In this document: positions 26,585-35,930 of the stretch, piece after piece | Numbering within the stretch: position 1 is the stretch's first letter | Layout of the letters: every line of letters begins with the position of its first letter | NCBI RefSeq assembly: GCF_038051945.1 | Contig: NZ_CP150302.1 | Span: 2,480,001 to 2,544,000, forward strand | Direction of reading: 5' to 3' | Length of the DNA stretch: 64,000 bases | Origin: Paenibacillus sp. FSL H3-0469 | Lineage (GTDB): Bacteria; Bacillota; Bacilli; Paenibacillales; Paenibacillaceae | The notes under the pieces: model-generated | What the model was told of the DNA's origin: nothing | The model's input: the letters and a program-made list of their open reading frames with translations, nothing else | Database searches by the model: none | Made by a program: the position numbers and the translations under genes

Positions 26585-27997
26585 TTAATTAGCATTCGCT
26601 TCAGAATGTTCTTTCAAGCGCTTCAGCACTTCCTCCAGCCGCATCCCTCTGGATGCTTTGAACAACACAACATCGTCATTGCCGCACTTCGCATTCAAGG
26701 CATCGATCAAGGCTTCTTTATCCGTAAAAGCAAAGATATGCCCGGCCTCGAACCGCTCTGAGGCCGCCGCCGCAAGCTGCGCCGACAGCGGGCCGAAGGT
26801 GAATACAATATCCGTAAGCGCCGGATCGAGATAGCTGCCGATCTGCCTGTGGAACTCCAGCTCCTCCGGCCCGAGTTCCAGCATGTCCCCCAGCACCGCG
26901 ATTCTGCGGCCGCTGCATTTCATGGACTGCAGCACATCAATCGCCGCTCTCATGGAGGTGGGACTGGCATTATAGGCATCATTCAGCAGAACCAGTCCGC
27001 TGGCCGCCTGAACAACCTCAATCCGCATTCCAGTCAGCTTGAGGCCGCTTAGTCCTTCTGCCATATTCTCATCCGTCACCTTATAGTGACGCGCCACTGC
27101 AAGCGCAGCAAGCGCATTAATTACATTGTGCTGTCCGGGCAGCGGAAGGGTAAAGGCCCGCTCCCCATGCCGCCGCGAGGTGAAGGTCATCCCCCCGCTG
27201 TGAGTCATCAGGCCGGTCGGATAATCATCATTGTCAGCCGACTGCCCGAAGCGGAAGGTCTGCAGCCCTTCAGGCGTGCGGAAGCCTGGCTCTGCCAGAA
27301 CCTCGGCAAGCAGCGGCTCATCCCCGTTATAGATCAGCAGCCCGCCCGGCTGAAGTCCGTCCACAATCTCAAGCTTCGCTCTGGCAATCTCCTTGCGGGA
27401 GCCAAGCTGGAGCAGATGGGATTCGCCGACATTGGTAATCACCGCTACGTCAGGAGAAGCGAGCAGAGACAAGAGGGCGATCTCTCCCCGTGAGCTCATG
27501 CCCATCTCCAGCACAGCGATCTCCACATCGCTGTCCATGGAGAGAATCGTAAGCGGCAGTCCGATATGATTGTTGAAGTTCCCTTGGGTCTTGTGCACCT
27601 TATACTGCACTTCCAGCAGTGCTGTAATCATATCCTTGGTTGTCGTCTTGCCGTTGCTTCCCGTTACGGCAACCACCTGGGGGGCCACCTCAGCCAAATA
27701 GGCGGAGGACAGCTTTTGCAGTGCCGCTAAAGTGTCCTCTACCAGAATAATTCCGCCGCCTGCGGGTGCAGGCCCCTTATCCCTCTGCCAGAGGGTAGCG
27801 GCAGCTCCCGCCGCCAGTGAAGCGGCCGCATAGTGATGGCCGTCGAAGTTCTCTCCAACCAGCGGGACGAACAGGCAGTCCGCCGATATTTTGCGCGAGT
27901 CGGTTACGACTCCCTGAATCTCTATATCCTTAGCTTCGGATGAGGACAGCTCTCCTCCGCACATTTCCGCGACATTATGCAATGTTCTAATAATCAA
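26585..27997 (-). CDS. murF: UDP-MurNAc-tripeptide--D-alanyl-D-alanine ligase
   Basis: This 470-residue Mur ligase has an N-terminal domain with QGVVTDSRKISADCLFVPL and P-loop VVAVTGSNGKTTTKDMI near residue 110. VITNVGESHLLQLGSRKEIARAK and NDAYNASPTSMRAAIDVL mark it as MurF. It completes the pentapeptide precursor with D-Ala-D-Ala. It overlaps murE by 4 nt. In Bacillus subtilis murF is outside the dcw cluster, so this arrangement follows the more ancestral order. Confidence 0.97.
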   Translation of the reverse strand: MIIRTLHNVAEMCGGELSSSEAKDIEIQGVVTDSRKISADCLFVPLVGENFDGHHYAAASLAAGAAATLWQRDKGPAPAGGGIILVEDTLAALQKLSSAYLAEVAPQVVAVTGSNGKTTTKDMITALLEVQYKVHKTQGNFNNHIGLPLTILSMDSDVEIAVLEMGMSSRGEIALLSLLASPDVAVITNVGESHLLQLGSRKEIARAKLEIVDGLQPGGLLIYNGDEPLLAEVLAEPGFRTPEGLQTFRFGQSADNDDYPTGLMTHSGGMTFTSRRHGERAFTLPLPGQHNVINALAALAVARHYKVTDENMAEGLSGLKLTGMRIEVVQAASGLVLLNDAYNASPTSMRAAIDVLQSMKCSGRRIAVLGDMLELGPEELEFHRQIGSYLDPALTDIVFTFGPLSAQLAAAASERFEAGHIFAFTDKEALIDALNAKCGNDDVVLFKASRGMRLEEVLKRLKEHSEANAN

Positions 27998-29481
27998 TAG
28001 CTTCGGCCCCTTATCACTTCTTTAGCAACGATGCGGTCATCGAAATCATGAACGACTCCCTTGATCAGCTGATAGGTCTCATGACCTTTCCCCGCAATCA
28101 ATACTACATCGCCGGGGCTTGCCATTTCAATAGCTTTTGTGATGGCTTCCCGCCGGTCCGGAATCATCTCATAGCGCCCGCGCTCCACACCATCCTCACG
28201 CAGGCCGGCCTCAATATCGGCCAGAATCTGCAGCGGGTCCTCCGTCCGCGGGTTGTCAGAGGTGACCAGTACATGGTCGCTGTATTTCGCAGCAATCTTG
28301 CCCATGAGCGGCCGTTTGGTCGTATCGCGGTCCCCGCCGCAGCCGAAGACCGTGAGGACCTTACCTGCTGCAAATTCACATACCGCCTTCAGCACATTCT
28401 CCAGACCGTCTGGCGTATGCGCATAGTCAACGATGACTGCGAAATCCTGCCCGGCATCGACCGATTCGACACGGCCGTCCACGCCGGCAACCGACTCCAG
28501 GCTGGCCTTGATGTCCGCAAGCGGCACATCCTCAAGCAGTGCGGCTGTAATAGCCGCAAGCGCATTATAGACGTTGAACTTGCCGACCATGCGAAGCGAA
28601 ATATCCGTCTCACCCTTAAACGTCTCCACGTGGAAAAAAGTTCCTTTGGCGGTGATCGATATTTGCGATGCCCGGACATTGGCAGCCTTGTCGATACCAT
28701 ATGTAATGACCTCCGCTGCGGTCTGGGCGGCAAAATAGGCGCTGGCTTCATCGTCGGCATTCAGCACAGCATATTTGCGTTCTTCCTTCCAAGGGGAGAT
28801 CACGTTGCCGAGCCGTGAGAAGAACAAGCCCTTCACTGCGCGGTACTCCTCCATCGTATGGTGGTAATCCAGGTGATCCTGGGTCAAATTCGTAAAGATC
28901 GCGGTGCGGTAGTCGGTCCCCTTTACCCGGCCCTGCTGGAGCGCATGGGAGGAGACTTCCATTACACAGCACTGTACACCCTTAAGCGCCATCTGATTCA
29001 GGCTGCGCTGAAGCTCCAGCGATTCCTGTGTCGTACCGGACATCGGATAGCTCTGACCGTCATACCGCATCTGGATCGTACCAATCAGGCCAGTCTTCAC
29101 CCCATGATCCTGCATGATCCGTTCAATTAGATAGGTGGTGGTTGTCTTGCCGTTGGTACCAGTGATGCCGATCAGCTTCATCCGGCTGCTCGGTGAACCG
29201 AAGAAGGCATTGGACAGCACTGACATGGCATACCGGCAGTCATCCACCACGATCTGCGGCAGGTCAATGTCCAGCTTCCGTTCGCAGACCAGAGCAGCCG
29301 CGCCTTTGGCGGCAGCCTGAGGTGCGTAATCATGTCCGTCCACTGTATGTCCGGGCAGACAGATGAACAAATCGCCCGGACCCACCTTGCGTGAATCGGC
29401 CTGCAAATCCGAAATTTCTATGTCTCCGTCCCCGTATAGACGGGCAGCCGCCAGACAAGAAGAGAGTTCTTTAATTAACAT
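27994..29481 (-). CDS. murE: UDP-MurNAc-L-Ala-D-Glu--meso-DAP ligase
   Basis: This 495-residue Mur ligase has P-loop GITGTNGKTTTTYLIE near residue 105 and FTNLTQDHLDYHHTMEEYRAVK in the centre. The DNPRTEDP motif near residue 400 is the DNPR form specific for meso-diaminopimelate, rather than the lysine-adding DDPN form, so the wall is of the DAP type. It is 95 nt downstream of spoVD and overlaps murF. Confidence 0.97.
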   Translation of the reverse strand: MLIKELSSCLAAARLYGDGDIEISDLQADSRKVGPGDLFICLPGHTVDGHDYAPQAAAKGAAALVCERKLDIDLPQIVVDDCRYAMSVLSNAFFGSPSSRMKLIGITGTNGKTTTTYLIERIMQDHGVKTGLIGTIQMRYDGQSYPMSGTTQESLELQRSLNQMALKGVQCCVMEVSSHALQQGRVKGTDYRTAIFTNLTQDHLDYHHTMEEYRAVKGLFFSRLGNVISPWKEERKYAVLNADDEASAYFAAQTAAEVITYGIDKAANVRASQISITAKGTFFHVETFKGETDISLRMVGKFNVYNALAAITAALLEDVPLADIKASLESVAGVDGRVESVDAGQDFAVIVDYAHTPDGLENVLKAVCEFAAGKVLTVFGCGGDRDTTKRPLMGKIAAKYSDHVLVTSDNPRTEDPLQILADIEAGLREDGVERGRYEMIPDRREAITKAIEMASPGDVVLIAGKGHETYQLIKGVVHDFDDRIVAKEVIRGRSY

Positions 29482-29575
29482 ACCTATCCCTCACTCTGCA
29501 TAAAATCCTTATATTTTGGGTAAATTATCCATCTTAATAAATTGTACCTGTAAGTTTTTCAGTATATAACAAAGC

Positions 29576-31534
29576 TTAAGGCTCACTTGGCGTTCCCATG
29601 TAAATCCGGATGGTGGAGCCCTGCTGCACTCTTGCCCCAGGCTTAGGAGCCTGATTGATCACGGTGTTGCCGGTGCCGGAACGGACCAGCATGAAATTCA
29701 TATTCAGATCCTCATAGATATCCTGAACAGTTGCCCCCGTAAGATCAGGGACCGTCACTATGGGAGTCTCTCCGTATTTATAGGTTCTCGGCAGCTGATC
29801 CTTACGCTCCGGAACCTTCAGATACAGAAGAGAATCCTCAAGAATATTCTGGACAATCGGAGCGGCAACTACACCCCCGAATTGAATTCCCTTCGGGTTA
29901 TCGACTGCCGTATAGACTACGATCTGCGGATCATCCGCCGGCGCAAAGCCGATAAAGGATACGATATGCTCTGTAGGAGAATAACGGCCGTTGATTACCT
30001 TCTGTGCTGTCCCTGTCTTGCCGCCCACACGGTAGCCGTCAATAAATGCCGGCCGGCCTGTGCCTTTGGCAACTACGCTCTCAAGGGCAGCCCGCACTTT
30101 CTTCGAGGTCTCCTCCGAGATCACCTGCCGCACTTCCTCCGGCTCGGTCTCAGAGACAACGTTCCCGGTATCCGGGTTAATCCAGGCTTTGGCCACATGC
30201 GGAGTATACAGCTTGCCGCCGTTGATGGCTGCCGATACCGCAGCAATCTGCTGAATCGGCGTGACGGACACCCCCTGGCCGAATGCCGTGGTCGCCAGCT
30301 CCACCGGACCAACCTGGGCGGGCTTGAACAGAATTCCATTCGCTTCACCGTTCAGATCGATGCCTGTCTTGCTCCCGAAGCCGAAATCACGGATGTACTT
30401 GAACAGCGTATCCTTACCCAGACGCTGCCCCAAGGCAACGAACCCCGGGTTGCAGGAGTTCTCGACCACTTCAAGGAAGGTCTGACTTCCGTGACCGCCC
30501 TTCTTCCAGCAGCGCAGCTTAGCACCGCCGACTTCAATGTAACCCGGATCGAAAAAATGCTCATGCTGCAGATCTACCTTCCCCTCCTCCAATGCCGCAG
30601 CCAGCGTGATGATCTTGAAGGTGGAACCTGGCTCATACGTCATCCAGATCGGAAGATTACGGTTATATACCTCAGCATCGTATTCCTGGTAGCTCCCCGG
30701 CTCATACCCCGGCCGGCTCGCCATCGCCAGAATTTCGCCATTGCGGGGGTCCATGGCAATAGACCAGGCGCCCTGCGCCTGATATTTCACCATGGCCTGA
30801 TCCAGCTCGCGTTCCATAATGGATTGAATCTGCTTGTCGATGGTCAGCTGCAGGCTAAGTCCATCCTGCGGCTGCGTGTACTTCTCGGAGGACCCGGGCA
30901 TCAGCCGGCCTCCCGCATCGGAGAGATAGGAGATATTGCCCGCGCTCCCCTGAAGCAGCTTATCATAGATGCTCTCAATTCCGGTAATCCCCTGATTGTC
31001 GATTCCGGTGAAGCCCAGAATATGTGCGGCCAGATCCCCGAAGGGATAATACCGTTTGTTGTCCTCAGCGACAACGATGCCCGGCAGCTGCAAATTACGG
31101 ATGCTCGCGGCAAGCTCCATCGTAATTTTGCGGCCGCCGGGCTGCAGTTTCACTGAGGCCTTCTTTTGGGTCAGCAGCTGGGTTAGCTTCTCCTCGGTCA
31201 TGCCGAGCAGCGGAGCTAGCTGCTTCGCGGTCTGTTCCTTCTCTTTCACCTGTACAGGAATGGCATAAATCGTCGGTGAGCTGATGTTATAAGCCAGCGC
31301 CACACCCTCCCTGTCCAGAATCTCGCCGCGTTTGGCGGTGAAGGGGATATTCCGCCGCCATAAATCCTCGGCCTTCTCGCTCAGCTTCTCGCCTTGGGTT
31401 AACTGTACATAGGCAAGACGCACAGCCAGCGCGCCGAACAACACGGCCAGTCCCAGCAGCGTCCACAGCATTCTCCGCCGGCTAACGACTTTTGATACCT
31501 TCACTCTGTTCTCCCCGCTTTCGTTCATAGACAT
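29576..31534 (-). CDS. spoVD: Stage V sporulation protein D, class B penicillin-binding protein with PASTA domain
   Basis: This 652-residue protein has one N-terminal transmembrane helix (about 20-45), a PBP dimerisation domain (DREGVALAYNIS), and a transpeptidase domain with YEPGSTFKI (catalytic Ser), VVENSCNPGF (SxN) and VGGKTGTAQK (KTG). A single C-terminal PASTA domain (VTVPDLTGATVQDIYEDL) follows. SpoVD crosslinks cortex peptidoglycan with SpoVE during sporulation. It is 60 nt downstream of pbpB, the order seen in Bacillus. Assignment over a second vegetative PBP rests on that order and the single PASTA domain. Confidence 0.92.
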   Translation of the reverse strand: MSMNESGENRVKVSKVVSRRRMLWTLLGLAVLFGALAVRLAYVQLTQGEKLSEKAEDLWRRNIPFTAKRGEILDREGVALAYNISSPTIYAIPVQVKEKEQTAKQLAPLLGMTEEKLTQLLTQKKASVKLQPGGRKITMELAASIRNLQLPGIVVAEDNKRYYPFGDLAAHILGFTGIDNQGITGIESIYDKLLQGSAGNISYLSDAGGRLMPGSSEKYTQPQDGLSLQLTIDKQIQSIMERELDQAMVKYQAQGAWSIAMDPRNGEILAMASRPGYEPGSYQEYDAEVYNRNLPIWMTYEPGSTFKIITLAAALEEGKVDLQHEHFFDPGYIEVGGAKLRCWKKGGHGSQTFLEVVENSCNPGFVALGQRLGKDTLFKYIRDFGFGSKTGIDLNGEANGILFKPAQVGPVELATTAFGQGVSVTPIQQIAAVSAAINGGKLYTPHVAKAWINPDTGNVVSETEPEEVRQVISEETSKKVRAALESVVAKGTGRPAFIDGYRVGGKTGTAQKVINGRYSPTEHIVSFIGFAPADDPQIVVYTAVDNPKGIQFGGVVAAPIVQNILEDSLLYLKVPERKDQLPRTYKYGETPIVTVPDLTGATVQDIYEDLNMNFMLVRSGTGNTVINQAPKPGARVQQGSTIRIYMGTPSEP

Positions 31535-31594
31535 GATCTCTTACCTTCATGACTATTCGGGACAAACAGGGGTTAGAACAAGCCTATATGTTTG

Positions 31595-33826
31595 CTACTT
31601 AGCAGCTTCATCCTTATCGGCATCACCGGCTAAGGCAACAGGTATATTCTCGCCATACTCATTAAGCGGGCTAAGCGTCAGCGCAACCTGGGTTTTACCT
31701 TTATTCTTGGTCTGCGTCTGCTCTGTGACATAACCTTCTCCATTGACGGAGATCCCCACCTTCAGCAGGTTCAGAATCTCCAGCGCATCGCGCAGTGACT
31801 GCCCGCGCAGATCCGGAAGCGTCACATTCTCTCCCTGCTCACTTAACAGATAGATGCGCTGCCCGGCGGTCAGTGCGGTGCCCTTCTCAGGGTACTGGCT
31901 GACTACATCCGCCCCTTGGCCCACAGCTTCGAAATCAAAGCCCTGATTAATGAGCAGCTGTCTTGCCGCTTTCACCGTCTTGCCGGTCAGATCCGGCGCT
32001 TTGCGCTGGACCACAGCCTCGGCTTTCACCGTCTTCTTGTCAGCAGGGCCTGTGACATCGCCTGCTTTGGGCACGCCCATATAAGGAAGCGCCTGGGAGA
32101 CGATATCCTTGAAGACCGGACCCGCAGCAGCGCCGCCACCGGCCGCATCAGCAGGCTCGTCAATGATGACGAAGACTGCGATCTTCGGGTCATTAGCCGG
32201 TGCATAGCCAAGGAAGGAGGAGCGAACCTTGTCGCGGTCATACCCGCCCTTACCGTCTGGCTTAATCGCCGTACCTGTCTTGCCGGCCACGCGATATCCC
32301 TCAATGTAAGCATGCCGGCCGGTTCCGTGCTGCTGATCTGCCACTACCTGCTCCAGATAGCTGCTCGTCTCTCTTGCACTTGCTTCGGAGAGTACCTGCC
32401 GTACAACCTCAGGCTGAGTAACTGTGGTCTTGCCGGTGTTCGGATCGGTAACCTCCTTCACTACATGCGGCACCAGCAGCTTGCCGCCGTTCGCAATGGC
32501 TGCGACGGCTGTGAGTTGCTGAATCGGGGTCACCAGCAGCTTCCCGTGTCCATAGGCAAGCGTCGCATTCTCTACCGCCCTGCTTGGATCAGGGTTGACA
32601 ATTCCCGTAACCTCTCCCGGGAGGTCAATGCCTGTCTTTTCCGTGAACCCGAAATCTGTGATATACTGCAGCAGCTTCTCCTTGCCCAGCATCTCATAGC
32701 CAAGCTTTACGAACGCAACGTTACTCGACCGCTTAACCCCTTCAAGGAAACTAATCGTTCCGTAACCGGCTCTGTTCATATCATAGATTGGCTTGCTGTA
32801 TCCCTTGATCCGGACAGAACCGGACTGGAAGGTGGCATTCGGATTGAACAGCTTCTCCTGCACGGCACCCGCCAGCGGTACAATCTTGAACGTAGAACCC
32901 GGCTCGAATCTCGTCATAATAGCATGGTTATAGAAGCCGGCTGCATCCTGATTAAGATCATAGTATTCATTCGGGTTAAAAGTAGGCATATTCGCCAGAC
33001 CCAGAATCTCCATCGTCTTCGGGTCGGCCGCAATGACACTGATTGACTTCGGCTTATACTCCGCATACGCCTTTTTCATAGCCTCTTCAATATAGAACTG
33101 AATCGTGCTGTCAATCGTCAGCTTGTAGTTGCTTCCATTCACCACAGGCTGGAATGTATCCTTCGAATCGGGCAGCTTGATGCCCTTGCCGTCACTCTGG
33201 TAGTTCAACTCGCCGTCCGTACCGGAGAGCTGTTTGTCCAGATACTTTTCCAGTCCCATGGCCGCTTTGCCATCCCTGTCGGTGTAACCCAGAATATGCG
33301 CAGCGAGCGAACCCTTCGGATAATAGCGCTTCTGCTCTCTGACGAGTCCGACACCGGTTTCCAGCGTATCATGCTCCTTCTTGAGCTTCTCAACGAAAGC
33401 CGTCACTTTATCCTTCATTTCCTCATCGATTTTCCAGCCTTCATTACGAATCTCACGGTTCTTCAGATATTTCCCGTCTTTATCCTTCGCCTCCACCAGC
33501 TTCTTCAGCTCATCCGCCGGTTTGTTCAGCAGCTCATGCAGGCCTTGAATCACCTCTTCGCCGATTTTTTTCTCGGCAATGACCTCAGGGTTAACCACCA
33601 CCGTGTAGGCAGGCACATCACTGGCCAGAACATTGCCGTTACGGTCTTCGATCACCCCGCGGACGGCCTTGATGGTTGAAGTATGGGCCCACTGCTTAGC
33701 CGCGGTCTCCTGCCACTCCTTGCCTTGCAGAACCTGAATCCAGAATACTCTGGCAACTAAAACAAGAAAAAAGAGGGTAATACACCCTCCTATAAACAGC
33801 GTGCGAAGTTTGATTCTCTTAACCAT
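31595..33826 (-). CDS. pbpB: Division-specific class B penicillin-binding protein (PBP2B/FtsI) with two PASTA domains
   Basis: This 743-residue protein starts at ATG 33826 (MVKRIKLRTLF) after a GAGGT box. It has an N-terminal transmembrane anchor (about 10-32), a dimerisation domain (IEDRNGNVLASDVPAYTVVV) and a transpeptidase domain with FEPGSTFKI, KRSSNVAFV and VAGKTGTAIK. Two tandem PASTA repeats follow (KAPDLTGKTVKAARQLL and VTLPDLRGQSLRDALEIL). It crosslinks septal peptidoglycan and interacts with FtsL and DivIB. It lies 42 nt after ftsL. Confidence 0.95.
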   Translation of the reverse strand: MVKRIKLRTLFIGGCITLFFLVLVARVFWIQVLQGKEWQETAAKQWAHTSTIKAVRGVIEDRNGNVLASDVPAYTVVVNPEVIAEKKIGEEVIQGLHELLNKPADELKKLVEAKDKDGKYLKNREIRNEGWKIDEEMKDKVTAFVEKLKKEHDTLETGVGLVREQKRYYPKGSLAAHILGYTDRDGKAAMGLEKYLDKQLSGTDGELNYQSDGKGIKLPDSKDTFQPVVNGSNYKLTIDSTIQFYIEEAMKKAYAEYKPKSISVIAADPKTMEILGLANMPTFNPNEYYDLNQDAAGFYNHAIMTRFEPGSTFKIVPLAGAVQEKLFNPNATFQSGSVRIKGYSKPIYDMNRAGYGTISFLEGVKRSSNVAFVKLGYEMLGKEKLLQYITDFGFTEKTGIDLPGEVTGIVNPDPSRAVENATLAYGHGKLLVTPIQQLTAVAAIANGGKLLVPHVVKEVTDPNTGKTTVTQPEVVRQVLSEASARETSSYLEQVVADQQHGTGRHAYIEGYRVAGKTGTAIKPDGKGGYDRDKVRSSFLGYAPANDPKIAVFVIIDEPADAAGGGAAAGPVFKDIVSQALPYMGVPKAGDVTGPADKKTVKAEAVVQRKAPDLTGKTVKAARQLLINQGFDFEAVGQGADVVSQYPEKGTALTAGQRIYLLSEQGENVTLPDLRGQSLRDALEILNLLKVGISVNGEGYVTEQTQTKNKGKTQVALTLSPLNEYGENIPVALAGDADKDEAAK

Positions 33827-33868
33827 AAGGTACCTCACAACCTCTATTATTGCGATTGCCGTTCATCG

Positions 33869-34267
33869 CTATTTTTTACCGGCTTTGTCAGTAGCCTGGC
33901 TGCTAAGCGGAACATAGATAGTAGATTCCTCAGAAGGGACCACAAAGCCCAATTCCTTCGCCCGCGGGACAATCATCTGCTCCAGCGTCTGCTTCTCCAT
34001 TTTGAACGTGGCAATTTGCTTTTTGCTCTTCGCGATCTCGCTGTCCAGCTTCTGGGCCTGCATATTCAAATCGTAAATATGGACGTAACGCCAGATCAGG
34101 GAGGCTGCTACCAGAATAAAGGCTCCCAGTGTCAGCATGTACAAAAGCTTCTCCTGCAGCGGCAGCACTCTGCGCCTGGTGACAACTTTCGTTTTCTCAC
34201 GGTACAGCGGGTTTGCCTCTTGTTTTCTCTTAGGTTGAACTGCTAAATTTCCGCGGGTATAAGCCAT
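33869..34267 (-). CDS. ftsL: Cell division protein FtsL
   Basis: This 132-residue bitopic protein has a basic cytoplasmic N-terminus, one transmembrane segment at about residues 41-60 (LLYMLTLGAFILVAASLIW), and an extracellular leucine-zipper coiled coil (QAQKLDSEIAKSKKQIATFK). It ends with the ARELGFV-like AKELGFVVPSEES turn. FtsL pairs with DivIC and activates the septal synthase. Position between rsmH and pbpB confirms the assignment despite weak sequence conservation. Confidence 0.9.
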   Translation of the reverse strand: MAYTRGNLAVQPKRKQEANPLYREKTKVVTRRRVLPLQEKLLYMLTLGAFILVAASLIWRYVHIYDLNMQAQKLDSEIAKSKKQIATFKMEKQTLEQMIVPRAKELGFVVPSEESTIYVPLSSQATDKAGKK

Positions 34268-34290
34268 CTCTGATTCTCCTTTATCGTCAT

Positions 34291-35244
34291 CTACAATTTC
34301 TCTGCGATACGCAGCTTGGCTGAACGGGCACGCGAGTTAAGCTCCAGCTCTTCTTCCCCCGGCACAATAGGCTTGCGGTTGATCAGCTTCAGGGTGCCTT
34401 CAGCACCGCACACGCAGTACGGAAGGTCAGGCGGACAAGTGCAACGGCTTAAGTAGCTGCTGAAAATCTGCTTGCAGATCCGGTCCTCCAGCGAGTGAAA
34501 GGTAATAACGGATACCCTTCCCTCAGGCGCCAGACAGCGCACAGCCGCATGCAGCCCTTCCTCAAAAGCACCCAGCTCATCATTGACGGCAATCCGCAGC
34601 CCCTGAAAACTCCGCTTAGCCGGATGTCCGCCGGTCCTTCTTGCCGCCGCAGGAATGCCTTCCTTGATTAGCTCGGCCAGCTCTCCGGTGGTCTCTACCG
34701 GGCGTTCTTCCCTGCGCTCTACAATCTTCCGGGCAATCCGCCGTGAGAATTTCTCTTCTCCATACTGGAAAAGCACCCTGGCAATGTCCTGCTCGCTCCA
34801 GGTATTGATGATATCTGCCGCACTCAGCTGTGCCGACTGGTCCATCCGCATATCCAGCGGGGCGTCATGGTTGTAGCTGAAGCCTCGTTCCCCTTCATCA
34901 AACTGCGGAGAGGATACCCCCAGATCAAAGAGAATCCCGTCTACCTGAGGAACTCCGTCCTTCTGCGGAACAAACGGCAGTTCCTTCAACACCTGCTCCA
35001 GATCGCGGAAGTTGGTCTTGACGGTTACCACCTTGTCGCCGTATTCGGACAATCTCTCTTTCGCGTTGTTCAGCGCCCAGTCATCCTGATCCAGACAGAT
35101 CAGCCGTCCAGTGCCGCTAAGCTTGGATGCGATAAGGGCGCTGTGCCCGGCTCCCCCGAGCGTACAATCTACATATAGGCCATCCTTCTTGATGTGCAGC
35201 CCTTCTGTCGCTTCTTCTTTTAGTACCGTGATGTGGTGAAACAA
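34291..35244 (-). CDS. rsmH: 16S rRNA (cytosine(1402)-N(4))-methyltransferase
   Basis: This 317-residue enzyme starts at TTG 35244 ([12 protein letters not shown]) with GGAGGG 7 nt upstream. An ATG five codons earlier falls inside that box. The SAM-binding motif [10 protein letters not shown] is near residue 29. [20 protein letters not shown] and [10 protein letters not shown] are family signatures. RsmH methylates C1402 of 16S rRNA and is the second gene of the mraZ operon throughout Firmicutes. It is followed by ftsL after 23 nt. Confidence 0.96.
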   Translation of the reverse strand: MFHHITVLKEEATEGLHIKKDGLYVDCTLGGAGHSALIASKLSGTGRLICLDQDDWALNNAKERLSEYGDKVVTVKTNFRDLEQVLKELPFVPQKDGVPQVDGILFDLGVSSPQFDEGERGFSYNHDAPLDMRMDQSAQLSAADIINTWSEQDIARVLFQYGEEKFSRRIARKIVERREERPVETTGELAELIKEGIPAAARRTGGHPAKRSFQGLRIAVNDELGAFEEGLHAAVRCLAPEGRVSVITFHSLEDRICKQIFSSYLSRCTCPPDLPYCVCGAEGTLKLINRKPIVPGEEELELNSRARSAKLRIAEKL

Positions 35245-35283
35245 GCTGCATCCCTCCAAGGCAGTAATTCGAAATGTTATGTT

Positions 35284-35721
35284 TTATAGATCAAAATTGA
35301 AATCCACCAATTTCTCGGCGATTTCGTTGAACGATTCCTCTGACTGTTCGAAGTACTGCTCCCATAGCTCCTTGTTCCAGATCTCCACCCGGTTCGAAAC
35401 GCCCAGAATAACACAGTCCTTGTCCAGCTTGGCATATTGCCGCAGATTCCCCGGCAGATTCACCCTGCCTTGCTTGTCCCATACACACTCAGTTGCTCCC
35501 GAGAAAAAAAAGCGGCTGAAGGCACGGGCATCCGATTTCATCAGTGAAAGGCTTTTAAGCTTTTGCTCCATGATTCCCCATTCTTCCATGGGATAAACAA
35601 ACAGGCAGGAGTCCAGGCCGCGGGTCGCCACGAAGGAGGTTCCGAGCATATCACGGAACTTGGCCGGGATAATGATCCGGCCTTTATCGTCAATGCTGTG
35701 CTGGTATTCCCCCATGAACAT
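35284..35721 (-). CDS. mraZ: Transcriptional regulator MraZ
   Basis: This 145-residue protein starts at ATG 35721 ([15 protein letters not shown]), the usual family start. Two SpoVT/AbrB-like repeats each carry the [12 protein letters not shown] type motif (second copy [18 protein letters not shown]). MraZ forms ring-shaped multimers that bind TGGGN repeats in its own promoter and repress the dcw operon. Such repeats stand right upstream here, so autoregulation is expected. Confidence 0.96.
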   Translation of the reverse strand: MFMGEYQHSIDDKGRIIIPAKFRDMLGTSFVATRGLDSCLFVYPMEEWGIMEQKLKSLSLMKSDARAFSRFFFSGATECVWDKQGRVNLPGNLRQYAKLDKDCVILGVSNRVEIWNKELWEQYFEQSEESFNEIAEKLVDFNFDL

Positions 35722-35749
35722 GCTCATTCCCCACCTCTGAATCCCGATT

Positions 35750-35774
35750 CCCCACTTTGCCCCACTTTTCACCA
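35750..35774 (-). promoter_or_regulatory. MraZ-binding repeats in the mraZ leader
   Basis: On the minus strand TGGTG, TGGGG and TGGGG occur at an exact 10-bp period (35770-35774, 35760-35764, 35750-35754), between the promoter and the start codon. MraZ boxes in other bacteria are TGGGN repeats with 5-nt spacers, i.e. the same period. Confidence 0.8.
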
Positions 35775-35778
35775 CCTA

Positions 35779-35807
35779 AGCATAATAGATTCGCCATTAA
35801 AAATCAA
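35779..35807 (-). promoter_or_regulatory. Candidate sigma-A promoter of mraZ
   Basis: The minus strand has TTGATT (35802-35807), a 17-nt spacer and TATGCT (35779-35784), directly upstream of the MraZ repeats. Confidence 0.55.
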
Positions 35808-35880
35808 AAACCTTTTTCCGGAGCAAGGTAATTTTTTCTTATTTGTCAAGAGGCTATTCTTGCATCCCCTGCGGACACGC

Positions 35881-35917
35881 AAAAGCCCGGGCCAATGTGA
35901 TTGGCTCCGGGCTCGTG
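35881..35917 (-). terminator. Terminator after ahcY
   Basis: On the minus strand a GC-rich stem of about 14 bp (GAGCCCGGAGCCAAT against ATTGGCCCGGGCTTTT) ends in TTTT, shortly after the ahcY stop at 35931. It isolates bshC-ahcY from the mraZ operon. Confidence 0.85.
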
Positions 35918-35930
35918 CAGATCCATATCC

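Noticed and set aside
29882..31156. Open frame of 424 codons opposite spoVD
   Set aside because: It is a shadow of the penicillin-binding protein gene with basic, repetitive composition and no ribosome site.
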